28,598 nt of DNA from NCBI GenBank assembly GCA_041263285.1, contig JBFSVS010000011.1:1-28598 (forward strand), read 5' to 3'. Each line of letters begins with the position of its first letter. Position 1 is the stretch's first letter. This DNA is from Acidiparvus fluvialis. Lineage in GTDB: Bacteria > Acidobacteriota > Holophagae > Holophagales > Holophagaceae. Positions 8,189-15,242 of the stretch are shown in pieces. Below the pieces are notes generated by a model. The model saw only the letters and a list, made by a program, of their open reading frames with translations. It did not search any database and was not told where the DNA came from. A program made the translations under genes and the position numbers.

Positions 8189-10300
8189 ATGAACCGCACC
8201 CTTCGCTTATCTTTAATTGCTTTAATGCTTGTCTCTGGTATGAATGCCGAAGAAGGCATGTGGACTTTTGACAATATTCCTGCCGCCAAAATGAAAGCTA
8301 AATATGGGTTTGCTCCCGATCAGGCTTGGTTAGATCATGCCCGCTTGTCCTGCGTTCGCTTTCCCGGCGGCTCTGGAAGTTTTGTAAGTAAAGATGGTCT
8401 CGTTTTGACCAACCATCACGTGGGACGAGGCTCGATTCAGCAAGTCTCTGGCCCTCAAAATGACTATATTAAAAATGGTTTTTATGCCCAAACCCAAGCA
8501 CAAGAAATTCAAGTGAAAGGCCTTGAGCTTCGTACCCTGATGACGATGACCAATGTGACCGGAGAGGTCAATCGGGTCACGGTTGGCCAAGACGATAAAA
8601 GCGCGGCAAAGATGCGCGATGAAGCCCTGGCTAATCTTTCCAAGACCATGAGCGAAAAGACCGGCCTTGATTGTCAGGTTGTTCGGCTTTATCAAGGAGG
8701 AGAGTTCTGGATTTATGGTTACAAAGTTCATAAGGATGTCCGTTTAGTCTTTGCACCCGAGGAACAGATCGCGTTTTTCGGGGGAGATCCTGATAACTTC
8801 ACCTATCCTCGTCACAATACGGACTTCGCCATCTTTCGTGTCTACGAAAATGGTAAACCGTATCGCCCTGAGCATTTTCTTCAGTGGAGCAGTACGGGTC
8901 TTAAAGATGGAGATCTGACCTTTGTCATGGGTCATCCGGGATCTACTTCACGATTATTGACTGTGGATCAAATGAAAGCCGATGCCAATGTCACCCTTCC
9001 GATGACTCTCAAGAGTTATGCCGGTCGCCTCAAAGCGCTCCGGGCTTATGGCCAGACGTCTCCTGAAGCATCCCGTAAAATATCCACCACGGTCTTCAGC
9101 ATTGAAAACGATCAAAAAAGAACCATTCGTTATGCGGAAACACTCCGTAATGCTGCCACCGTTCAAAAATTAGAAGCCCAAGAAGCGGCCCTGAAAGCCG
9201 CCGTCGCGAAAGATCCTCAATTAGCCTATGCTAAAAATTCGTGGACCAAGATCTCCCAAGCGCAAAAAGGTCTTACTGCGATGGCGAAAGATTTGACCTA
9301 CGTGAATACGCGGGGCAGCAGTCTGCTGAGTGCCGCCAGCACGATGGCCCGTATGGCCATCGAAGTCGCTAAGCCCGATAATCAACGAGCGACCATGTTC
9401 AAGGATGCAAATCTAAAAGCCACGATGGCCCGCTTGGCGATGCCTACCGCTAACTATGATGCGGATTTAGAATTAGTCAATTTCACACGAGGCCTCGAAG
9501 AAGCCCAAGAGGAATTGGGAGCGAATCATCCGTTTGTAAAAAAGATGCTCGGAGGTAAATCGGCCGCTCAAGTGGCGAAAGAAGCTTTAGCTAGCACAAC
9601 GCTACAACAACCCGAAGTTCGCAAGGCCTTACTGGAAGGAGGCTTGCAGGCCCTACAAGCCTCCCAAGATCCATTGGTCAAAATGGCATTAATCCTCGAG
9701 CCTATGAGCCGAGTGATTTCGAAAAAAGCCGATGATCTTCGTGCAGTGATCAATGAACAAAATACGCAAATTGCTAAAGCGCGTTTTGCGGTGTACGGAA
9801 AAGAACTCTACCCTGATGCGACTTTCACCCTCCGTCTTACCTATGGTATTGTCGAAGGCTATCCCGCCAATGGAACCAAAATACAACCCTTCACCACGAT
9901 TGCCGGCCTCTATGATCGCGCCTGGGGATGGGGAGATAAAGCAGAGAACGGTGCCTGGGCACTCCCGCCTACCTGGAAAGACGCTGCTTCTAAACTTGAT
10001 ATGACGACGCCCTTTAATTTTGTACATAGCGTGGATATTATCGGCGGTAATTCCGGTTCTCCGGTCACCAATACCAAAGGAGAATTAGTGGGACTGATCT
10101 TCGATGGCAACATTGAATCGCTCCCTGGCAAATATGTATACGAGGGTACGGCGAATCGTGCAGTCTCAGTTGATACACGAGTCATCATTGAGTCTCTGAA
10201 CAAGATTTACGGCGCAAGTAACTTGGCTTACGAATTGCAAGGTAAAAGCCCCATCGAGGTCCCTAAGACTTTGCCGAGTCCCGCCCCTGTAAAAAAGTAG
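8189..10300 (+). CDS. S46 family dipeptidyl-peptidase (DPP7/DPP11-like)
   Basis: A 703-residue exported serine peptidase of family S46, which releases N-terminal dipeptides from oligopeptides in the periplasm. Signal peptide: residues 1 to about 20 (LRLSLIALMLVSGMNA). Catalytic elements: TNHHVG with His76/His77, RHNTDFAIFRVY with Asp212, and GGNSGSPV with Ser622. Eighteen residues after Ser622 the sequence is FDGN, glycine at the position that (from Porphyromonas work) is Gly in broad-specificity DPP7 and Arg in acidic-specific DPP11, so I infer DPP7-like preference. Oddity: Porphyromonas DPP7 reads GGGCTG and TNHHCG; here both cysteines are absent (GGSG and TNHHVG). A strong AAGGAG site precedes the ATG. 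Transcription ends at the terminator at 10310. Family length is about 700-720. Confidence 0.93.
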   Translation: MNRTLRLSLIALMLVSGMNAEEGMWTFDNIPAAKMKAKYGFAPDQAWLDHARLSCVRFPGGSGSFVSKDGLVLTNHHVGRGSIQQVSGPQNDYIKNGFYAQTQAQEIQVKGLELRTLMTMTNVTGEVNRVTVGQDDKSAAKMRDEALANLSKTMSEKTGLDCQVVRLYQGGEFWIYGYKVHKDVRLVFAPEEQIAFFGGDPDNFTYPRHNTDFAIFRVYENGKPYRPEHFLQWSSTGLKDGDLTFVMGHPGSTSRLLTVDQMKADANVTLPMTLKSYAGRLKALRAYGQTSPEASRKISTTVFSIENDQKRTIRYAETLRNAATVQKLEAQEAALKAAVAKDPQLAYAKNSWTKISQAQKGLTAMAKDLTYVNTRGSSLLSAASTMARMAIEVAKPDNQRATMFKDANLKATMARLAMPTANYDADLELVNFTRGLEEAQEELGANHPFVKKMLGGKSAAQVAKEALASTTLQQPEVRKALLEGGLQALQASQDPLVKMALILEPMSRVISKKADDLRAVINEQNTQIAKARFAVYGKELYPDATFTLRLTYGIVEGYPANGTKIQPFTTIAGLYDRAWGWGDKAENGAWALPPTWKDAASKLDMTTPFNFVHSVDIIGGNSGSPVTNTKGELVGLIFDGNIESLPGKYVYEGTANRAVSVDTRVIIESLNKIYGASNLAYELQGKSPIEVPKTLPSPAPVKK

Positions 10301-10309
10301 AACCCAACC

Positions 10310-10341
10310 AAAAAATCCCCCTGCCCAGGGGGATTTTTTTT
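10310..10341. terminator. Strong bidirectional intrinsic terminator
   Basis: The stem ATCCCCC (10315-10321) pairs with GGGGGAT (10328-10334) around a 6-base loop, flanked by A-tract on the left and T-tract on the right. It lies between the stops of the S46 peptidase (plus) and the flavoenzyme (minus) and can serve both; the minus-strand stop codon (10340-10342) overlaps its edge. Confidence 0.92.
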
Positions 10342-11395
10342 AGAGCTTGATCCGATCAGGATTGAGAGGATGCTTTTGAGGATTCAGGAGAAGGTTTTTG
10401 GCAAGTTCGCCAAGAGCAAAGCCTGCAGTCATGCCATGACCTCCAAGCCCCGCTACCCAAAAAAGTCGAGGGTTAATCTTGTCCCAACCAACAATGAACT
10501 TTTTATCGGGAGCAAACGTTCGAAGAGCGCTCCATGTTTTTCCTAGGGGCGTATCTTTAAAGACGGGGGCAACGCTTTTAATGGTGTTTGCGAGTTCTTC
10601 GATCACGGGTGCATTGACTGGGTAGACATGGGAAGGCGGGGGTTCGGCCAGAGCATTATCACAAGGAGAAAAAAGGACGCCCCCATCCAGGGCTCTAAGA
10701 TAGAGTGATCGATCCATCCACCATGCCCATGGGCCCTTGGACGGGTAGGGGGCTGCAGACCATGAAAGATGGCGTTGATGGGTCGTCAGGGGTAAAGGCA
10801 TTCCCCCTGCCATGAGGCTGATTTGCGAGGCCCAAGCCCCCGCAGCATTGATAAGTGTTTTGGCGCGAATCTCGTTACTCGGAATCGTCACGATCATGCC
10901 TTTTTCGGTGGGTGTAATGGCAGATACGGGCGAATTAAAAAATAAATCAATACCGGAGCGTTCTAAACTCTCAGAACAATATTTGAGAACAGCAGGAATA
11001 TCTAATGTACCGTCATCTTCAATCTTGAGGTGCTCTTCCGATCTCAAACCCATGATCCCTGAGCCTTTGCCCATCACTGCAGAGATTCCTAATTTGCGAG
11101 CTTCCTTGAGATAAGGGGAGAGTAGTTCACGTTTGTCCGAGAGTAAATGACCCCCAGTATGTTTCATCAGTCCTGCTTGAACAAGCATGTTTCGACCTTC
11201 TTTGGTGATTGCAGTCAAATCTAAATCACCAGTGAGGGTCCGAACAATCCCTGCATTTTTTCCCGAAGAATGATAAGACGAACTGAGTTCACGATCAATA
11301 AGGGCAATACTGCGCTTGCCTTCTTTGGCGAGAGCAATAGCTGTAGAGAGACCGGCGATACCCCCGCCGATGATGACATATTCACGTTCAATCAT
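10340..11395 (-). CDS. FAD-dependent D-amino-acid dehydrogenase, D-arginine dehydrogenase-like (DAO fold)
   Basis: A 351-residue flavoprotein of the DAO family. Seen: dinucleotide-binding IIGGGIAGLSTAIALAKEG (residues 8-26), the substrate-side loop SSYHSSGKNAGIVR, TLINAAGAWASQI, a core WSALRTFAPDKKFIVGWD, and the C-terminal FAD-phosphate motif FWVAGLGGHGMTAGFALGE. These blocks align in my memory most closely with Pseudomonas D-arginine dehydrogenase (YHSTGRSA, NAAGAW, TWAGLRSF, FFWVAAQGGYG), so oxidative deamination of a basic D-amino acid is the best guess; other D-amino acids, sarcosine or glycine remain possible. It is a single-gene unit, convergent with the S46 peptidase and divergent from the small Cys-rich genes. 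No partner transporter, racemase or anabolic dehydrogenase is adjacent. Confidence 0.82.
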   Translation of the reverse strand: MIEREYVIIGGGIAGLSTAIALAKEGKRSIALIDRELSSSYHSSGKNAGIVRTLTGDLDLTAITKEGRNMLVQAGLMKHTGGHLLSDKRELLSPYLKEARKLGISAVMGKGSGIMGLRSEEHLKIEDDGTLDIPAVLKYCSESLERSGIDLFFNSPVSAITPTEKGMIVTIPSNEIRAKTLINAAGAWASQISLMAGGMPLPLTTHQRHLSWSAAPYPSKGPWAWWMDRSLYLRALDGGVLFSPCDNALAEPPPSHVYPVNAPVIEELANTIKSVAPVFKDTPLGKTWSALRTFAPDKKFIVGWDKINPRLFWVAGLGGHGMTAGFALGELAKNLLLNPQKHPLNPDRIKL

Positions 11396-11545
11396 GTGGT
11401 CCTTCTAATAGGCTTAGTGACGGTAAACCTTCATCATGGCAACTTTTGGAACAATATACTAGCAAGACCAATGTTTATGGGCCTTTCTTCGATATTGATA
11501 TTCGGGGGGTTGGCTTGAGATCGCTGGGATAGGGAGAAAAAAATA

Positions 11546-11575
11546 TTGAAATTGAGACTCAGTATCATTTATAAT
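11546..11575 (+). promoter_or_regulatory. Sigma70-type promoter (TTGAAA, 18 bp, TATAAT)
   Basis: TTGAAA at 11546-11551 and a perfect TATAAT at 11570-11575 are separated by 18 bases. The site lies 32 bases before the ATG of the first small Cys-rich protein, within the divergent region 11396-11607, which otherwise shows no gene. Confidence 0.6.
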
Positions 11576-11607
11576 GAAGTCTAACACTCCATGGAGCTCA
11601 GCCTAAT

Positions 11608-11877
11608 ATGTTTTTTTCTTTGATCGTCTTTCTCATGATCACCGGCATCGAACCCTCTAATTCGGTGTGCCCGGTGGAGCCTTGGGTAAAAGTAACCGAG
11701 AAAACTCGGCGAGTTGTAGAAGCGAGAGGGCGTCAATATCGCGTGTGCTGTGCTAGTTGTGTAAAGAAATTCAACGCGAATCCCGATCAATACATCGATG
11801 AGGTCGGTGCGATAAAACCCGCCATTAAGCCACCTAAGAAAAAGAAGAGTAGCGAATGCGCTCCCTGTAAGTTCTAG
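11608..11877 (+). CDS. Small exported Cys-rich TRASH/YHS-like protein, copy 1
   Basis: An 89-residue protein with a short hydrophobic N-terminus (MFFSLIVFLMITGI) that looks like a signal peptide, then CPV (Cys21) and, after a basic linker, YRVCCASCVKKFNANPDQYI with Cys47, Cys48 and Cys51. The pattern CPV...Y-x-x-C-C-x-x-C-x-x-K/R-aromatic-x-x-x-P-x-x-Y resembles YHS/TRASH metal-binding modules found beside heavy-metal transporters. A Lys-rich stretch and a second CxxC (Cys84, Cys87) end the protein; copy 2 lacks both. GGAG sits about 12 bases before the ATG. The exact metal, if any, and the partner are unknown. A second copy follows at 11986. Confidence 0.7.
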   Translation: MFFSLIVFLMITGIEPSNSVCPVEPWVKVTEKTRRVVEARGRQYRVCCASCVKKFNANPDQYIDEVGAIKPAIKPPKKKKSSECAPCKF

Positions 11878-11914
11878 GGTAAATAGGGCTTTCGGATTGT
11901 CGAGATAACCCTCT

Positions 11915-11943
11915 TTCATATCCTGATCATCTTCTAGTAAAAT
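11915..11943 (+). promoter_or_regulatory. Possible promoter of second Cys-rich gene (TTCATA, 17 bp, TAAAAT)
   Basis: TTCATA (11915-11920) and TAAAAT (11938-11943) are 17 bases apart, 42 bases before the ATG at 11986. It suggests the second copy can be transcribed independently of the first. Confidence 0.35.
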
Positions 11944-11985
11944 GATGATTGGGCTCAAACTCACGTAGCCCCCAAAGGAGTTTAC

Positions 11986-12204
11986 ATGTTTCAAATTCTT
12001 GCCGCCCTTGTGCTGCTCAGCACACCCGCAACTAACACGATCTGCCCCGTCATGGGCTCACCTGTCAACGACAAGAGTCAAATTGTCAAAGTCAAGGACA
12101 CCGAGTACCGCATCTGTTGTGGTTCCTGTGAGAGAAAGTTAACCGGCTCACCGGAAAAATACCTAAATGCCGACGGTACCCCCAAAAACGCCCCCAAGAA
12201 ATAG
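11986..12204 (+). CDS. Small exported Cys-rich TRASH/YHS-like protein, copy 2
   Basis: A 72-residue paralogue of the protein at 11608. It has a signal-peptide-like N-terminus (MFQILAALVLLSTPATN), ICPVMGSPV with Cys20, and YRICCGSCERKLTGSPEKYL with Cys44, Cys45 and Cys48, then a short Lys/Pro tail. The shared layout with copy 1 (CPV, YRxCCxSC, SPEKYL/NPDQYI) shows tandem duplication followed by divergence. AAAGGAG lies seven bases before the ATG, a far stronger ribosome site than that of copy 1. A strong terminator follows the stop. I infer an exported metal-binding or redox role; nothing adjacent shows the partner. Confidence 0.7.
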   Translation: MFQILAALVLLSTPATNTICPVMGSPVNDKSQIVKVKDTEYRICCGSCERKLTGSPEKYLNADGTPKNAPKK

Positions 12205-12221
12205 GGCGTTCTGCTATCCAT

Positions 12222-12251
12222 AAAAAAAGCGGGCCATGCCCGCTTTTTTTT
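12222..12251 (+). terminator. Strong intrinsic terminator
   Basis: GCGGGC (12229-12234) pairs with GCCCGC (12238-12243) around CAT, with seven A before and eight T after the stem. It closes the Cys-rich gene pair and lies only 27 bases ahead of the addB start. Confidence 0.92.
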
Positions 12252-12278
12252 ATCTTCCTGATCTAGACTAGTAGTCCT

Positions 12279-15242
12279 ATGAGTTTTCAATTATTTGAAG
12301 GGGTGGTCGTCCCCACCCATCGAGGTGCCATTCCGGGCTCGGTGGCCATGATGCTTCACCTCAAAGTTGAACACCATTGGTCAAAAATAGATGGTCGACC
12401 GATTCTCTCCAGTGCTCACCTGCAAGCCCGTGCCCGCGCATGTCGAGAACTCATGGAACAGGGGCTTTTTCCCCCCTTCTTGAAATCACTCAATTTAGTT
12501 ATAGGCGAGGTTCGTGATCCTCATTCCTTAGCTGCCTTGATTCGTCATCTAGAAGGTTATCTTCAGGAAGTCCATCAATCGTCTTACGTGGAGATCCCCG
12601 ACGAACTGTGGACTCGTTTCCAAAAACCGATCGACCAGAGTACCGTATGGTCGGACCGAGATATTGAGGAAGATGGACCTATTGTTTTAGGGCTCGACCA
12701 GATGAAACCGATCTATCTCCAAGCGGTGAGCCGATTGACTCAATTTAAGTTTCGATTTGAGTTAGCTCTTGGAAAAGATAAAGAAGCACGTCAACAGCCC
12801 TATCTCATCAAGGATATTTTGGATCCCATCGAGGGCTATTTAGCGGATGCCAATCATGTCGAGATTGAAACACCTGCCCTATGGGGAAAAAATCCCTGGG
12901 GCCAAAGTCTCTCCAATCTTTTTGAAGGTCCGCTAGAACTGGATGCAGAAGGCCAGCGTCATTTGCAGAGGGGGAAAGTTGCGAGCCCCTTCGCAACGCT
13001 TCGCGCTGCGGTCGATGAAATTGTGTATTGGGTTCATCTACATGAACCCGCTCAAGATCGAATCCCTTCCTCGGCGATCACTGTCGTGCATGCAAATCCT
13101 ACCGAGATCGCTCCCCTTTTAGAATCCATGCTCAACCACGAAGGAATTACCCTTCGATCAGTCAAGGGACGCCCATTAATTTATGCTCCTGAATGGTCTG
13201 CCCTCTTAACCATACTCGAAGGACTGGCTGAAAATGATCCCATTCATGTCGCCCATGGATTGAGTTCCACCTTGAAGCCTAATGAAACGACGGAAGTAGA
13301 TCGGCAAGTTCATCTGCAGAATCTCATTCGTAAACTCCAAGATCATGATGAGATGGCCGACCTCAACGAGTCGTTTCTCGAAAAGATCCTTTTAACCCAT
13401 GACGCAGAGCTGAAGATTCTGTGGCTCAGACTAATCGAATTGAAAAACAGCCCCCCTATGCCCTTAGGAACGGATCAACCAGAGGATAGTTGGGCTTGGT
13501 CCTGTCGTATTCGTGAATTGATCTTAGGGCTCGATCTCATCCACCATCGAGGCCGTTATTTCACTACGCAAGGGTTACTGGATGAAGCCTGGCGGGATTT
13601 ACAAGAGCCCGTCAGCTTTGACTACATGCTGAGTGCCCTCAAGCTTTTTTTAGAGACAGCCCTTTCGGATTCCATTGTGCAAGGCAAGAAAGGAGTTCAA
13701 CTTATCACCCCATCGGCCCTCCTTCGTCATTGGCAGGGTAGCGAGGTGACGTTAATCTTAGACCTCGAAGATGGGGTATGGCCCACGAATGCAGCAGCGA
13801 ATCCCTTTCTTGATTGGGACCGAAAATTTTTAATCAATCAAGCCTTACGACAACAGTATCGCGATACTCAAAATCCTCTACATTTGGTCCAAACCTTTTG
13901 GTTACCCCGTACGGAAGAACAAGAAACCATGCCTCGAGCGTATCAACGAGATGCGTTTGGGTTTAATAAAGTACTGGCCCTAACCCGGCGTCATCTGGTG
14001 GCGCTCTACTCAACCTTTAATTCTGCCGAGCAACAACAATCCTCAAGTGTTTTCTGGAGAAGTCTGGAAGGCGCTGGGGATTGGCAGGCTGGATCGCATT
14101 CCCATTTAGCCCATCGATGGGCAGGCCATACTCAACACCCGTTGACTGAACAACGCCAAACACAATTTTTCTCTAGCGAGAGTACGCCTGCAGATCGTAT
14201 TGCCGAATCCCCTTGGATTAAGGGCCTAAGCCCGAATGATCCAATCTCACCTACCCAACTTCAAAAATTGGCCGGCTGTGCTTTTCGTTCTTTCAGTGAA
14301 GAGATGCTCGAACTCAAATCGCCCAAAGAAAAAAATAATCTTACGCTCATAGGAGGGACCTACCTGCATCGGCTTCTCAGTAATCTTCATCAAGACCATC
14401 CCACCGCTGAGAATTGGACCGCCGCTCAAGTGACCGCTCTCCAAGGGCAGGGTCTTGATCCTTCGTCAGAACTTTCGATGCGCCAGCACTTCGAAGCACT
14501 CTGGACAAAGCGAGGCTCTGCCTGGATGGATGAGGAGGGGTTAAATCGTATTCAAAAATCTAATATGGATTTCTTTATTCGAGAGCGACTTTATGAATTA
14601 GCTCGTTTTGTCGTCTGGGATCTTGGAGGAGGACTGGATGTTCCCACCAAAGACGAGGTAACTCAATTAGGCCTGCCAACGAATGCCACTTGGCTCCGAC
14701 AAGAAGTACAATCCGAAATGAAATCTTCAGCCATTCCTATCGAGATGGATGGAAAAACCTTTTGGCTTGGAGGACAAATCGATCGTTTAGAGAAAATGGT
14801 CTGCTCTGATCCCAATCATTCTTTTTATCGTGTTTTAGATTTTAAATCCTCAGCGATAAACAGTCTACGATCGAAACTAAAATTAGACTCCGAGGGTCCC
14901 TGGGGAACCTTTATGCAGGGTTTTGTATATCAACTCATCATTCAGCAGCAGACATCCATAAAAACCAGCGCAGCGCTGGTTCCTCTCAAAGATTTTAACG
15001 AGCAGATTGTTTCTTCTTTCTTTGGAAACGACGAGGAAGGCCTCGAACACCAAGCACGTCTCAAACAAGTGATTGCTCACCTCGTGACCGAAGCTCAGTC
15101 AGGGCATTATCGAGTCACCCCCAGCGAGGCTTGTCGATATTGTGATTTTTCTGCTCTGTGTGGACGCCCCGTCGATCTCTTTGACGCACACAACGAGGAC
15201 GATGAAAGTGATGACTCAGGAGAAACCCATGAAGCTTCCTGA
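12279..15242 (+). CDS. addB: AddB-like helicase-nuclease subunit (PD-(D/E)XK nuclease with Fe-S cluster)
   Basis: A 987-residue partner of the AddA subunit downstream; AddAB resects double-strand DNA ends for RecA-dependent repair. Visible: a divergent UvrD-like body with LILDLEDGVWPTNAAANPFLD (about residues 493-513); Cys667 in LAGCAFRSF plus Cys952, Cys955 and Cys961 (CRYCDFSALC), spaced as in the AddB 4Fe-4S clamp; and nuclease residues Asp835 (GGQIDRL), Asp854 and Lys856 (VLDFKSS). No Walker A motif is visible near the N-terminus, so this subunit is likely not an ATP-driven motor, unlike Firmicutes AddB. No ribosome site precedes the ATG at 12279, which lies 27 bases after a terminator; the start may be leaderless or lie further in. 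Confidence 0.88.
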   Translation: MSFQLFEGVVVPTHRGAIPGSVAMMLHLKVEHHWSKIDGRPILSSAHLQARARACRELMEQGLFPPFLKSLNLVIGEVRDPHSLAALIRHLEGYLQEVHQSSYVEIPDELWTRFQKPIDQSTVWSDRDIEEDGPIVLGLDQMKPIYLQAVSRLTQFKFRFELALGKDKEARQQPYLIKDILDPIEGYLADANHVEIETPALWGKNPWGQSLSNLFEGPLELDAEGQRHLQRGKVASPFATLRAAVDEIVYWVHLHEPAQDRIPSSAITVVHANPTEIAPLLESMLNHEGITLRSVKGRPLIYAPEWSALLTILEGLAENDPIHVAHGLSSTLKPNETTEVDRQVHLQNLIRKLQDHDEMADLNESFLEKILLTHDAELKILWLRLIELKNSPPMPLGTDQPEDSWAWSCRIRELILGLDLIHHRGRYFTTQGLLDEAWRDLQEPVSFDYMLSALKLFLETALSDSIVQGKKGVQLITPSALLRHWQGSEVTLILDLEDGVWPTNAAANPFLDWDRKFLINQALRQQYRDTQNPLHLVQTFWLPRTEEQETMPRAYQRDAFGFNKVLALTRRHLVALYSTFNSAEQQQSSSVFWRSLEGAGDWQAGSHSHLAHRWAGHTQHPLTEQRQTQFFSSESTPADRIAESPWIKGLSPNDPISPTQLQKLAGCAFRSFSEEMLELKSPKEKNNLTLIGGTYLHRLLSNLHQDHPTAENWTAAQVTALQGQGLDPSSELSMRQHFEALWTKRGSAWMDEEGLNRIQKSNMDFFIRERLYELARFVVWDLGGGLDVPTKDEVTQLGLPTNATWLRQEVQSEMKSSAIPIEMDGKTFWLGGQIDRLEKMVCSDPNHSFYRVLDFKSSAINSLRSKLKLDSEGPWGTFMQGFVYQLIIQQQTSIKTSAALVPLKDFNEQIVSSFFGNDEEGLEHQARLKQVIAHLVTEAQSGHYRVTPSEACRYCDFSALCGRPVDLFDAHNEDDESDDSGETHEAS

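Noticed and set aside
9689..10203. Minus-strand open frames inside the S46 peptidase gene
   Set aside because: They are shadows of a clearly conserved coding sequence with intact catalytic motifs.
11270..11518. Plus-strand open frame over the start of the flavoenzyme gene and the following intergenic region
   Set aside because: It is mostly antisense to the N-terminus of the flavoenzyme and has no recognisable protein features.
15142..15228. Longer AddA start at 15142
   Set aside because: This extension lies over the end of addB in another frame, does not look like protein sequence of the family, and AGGAGA with ATG at 15229 is a better start.
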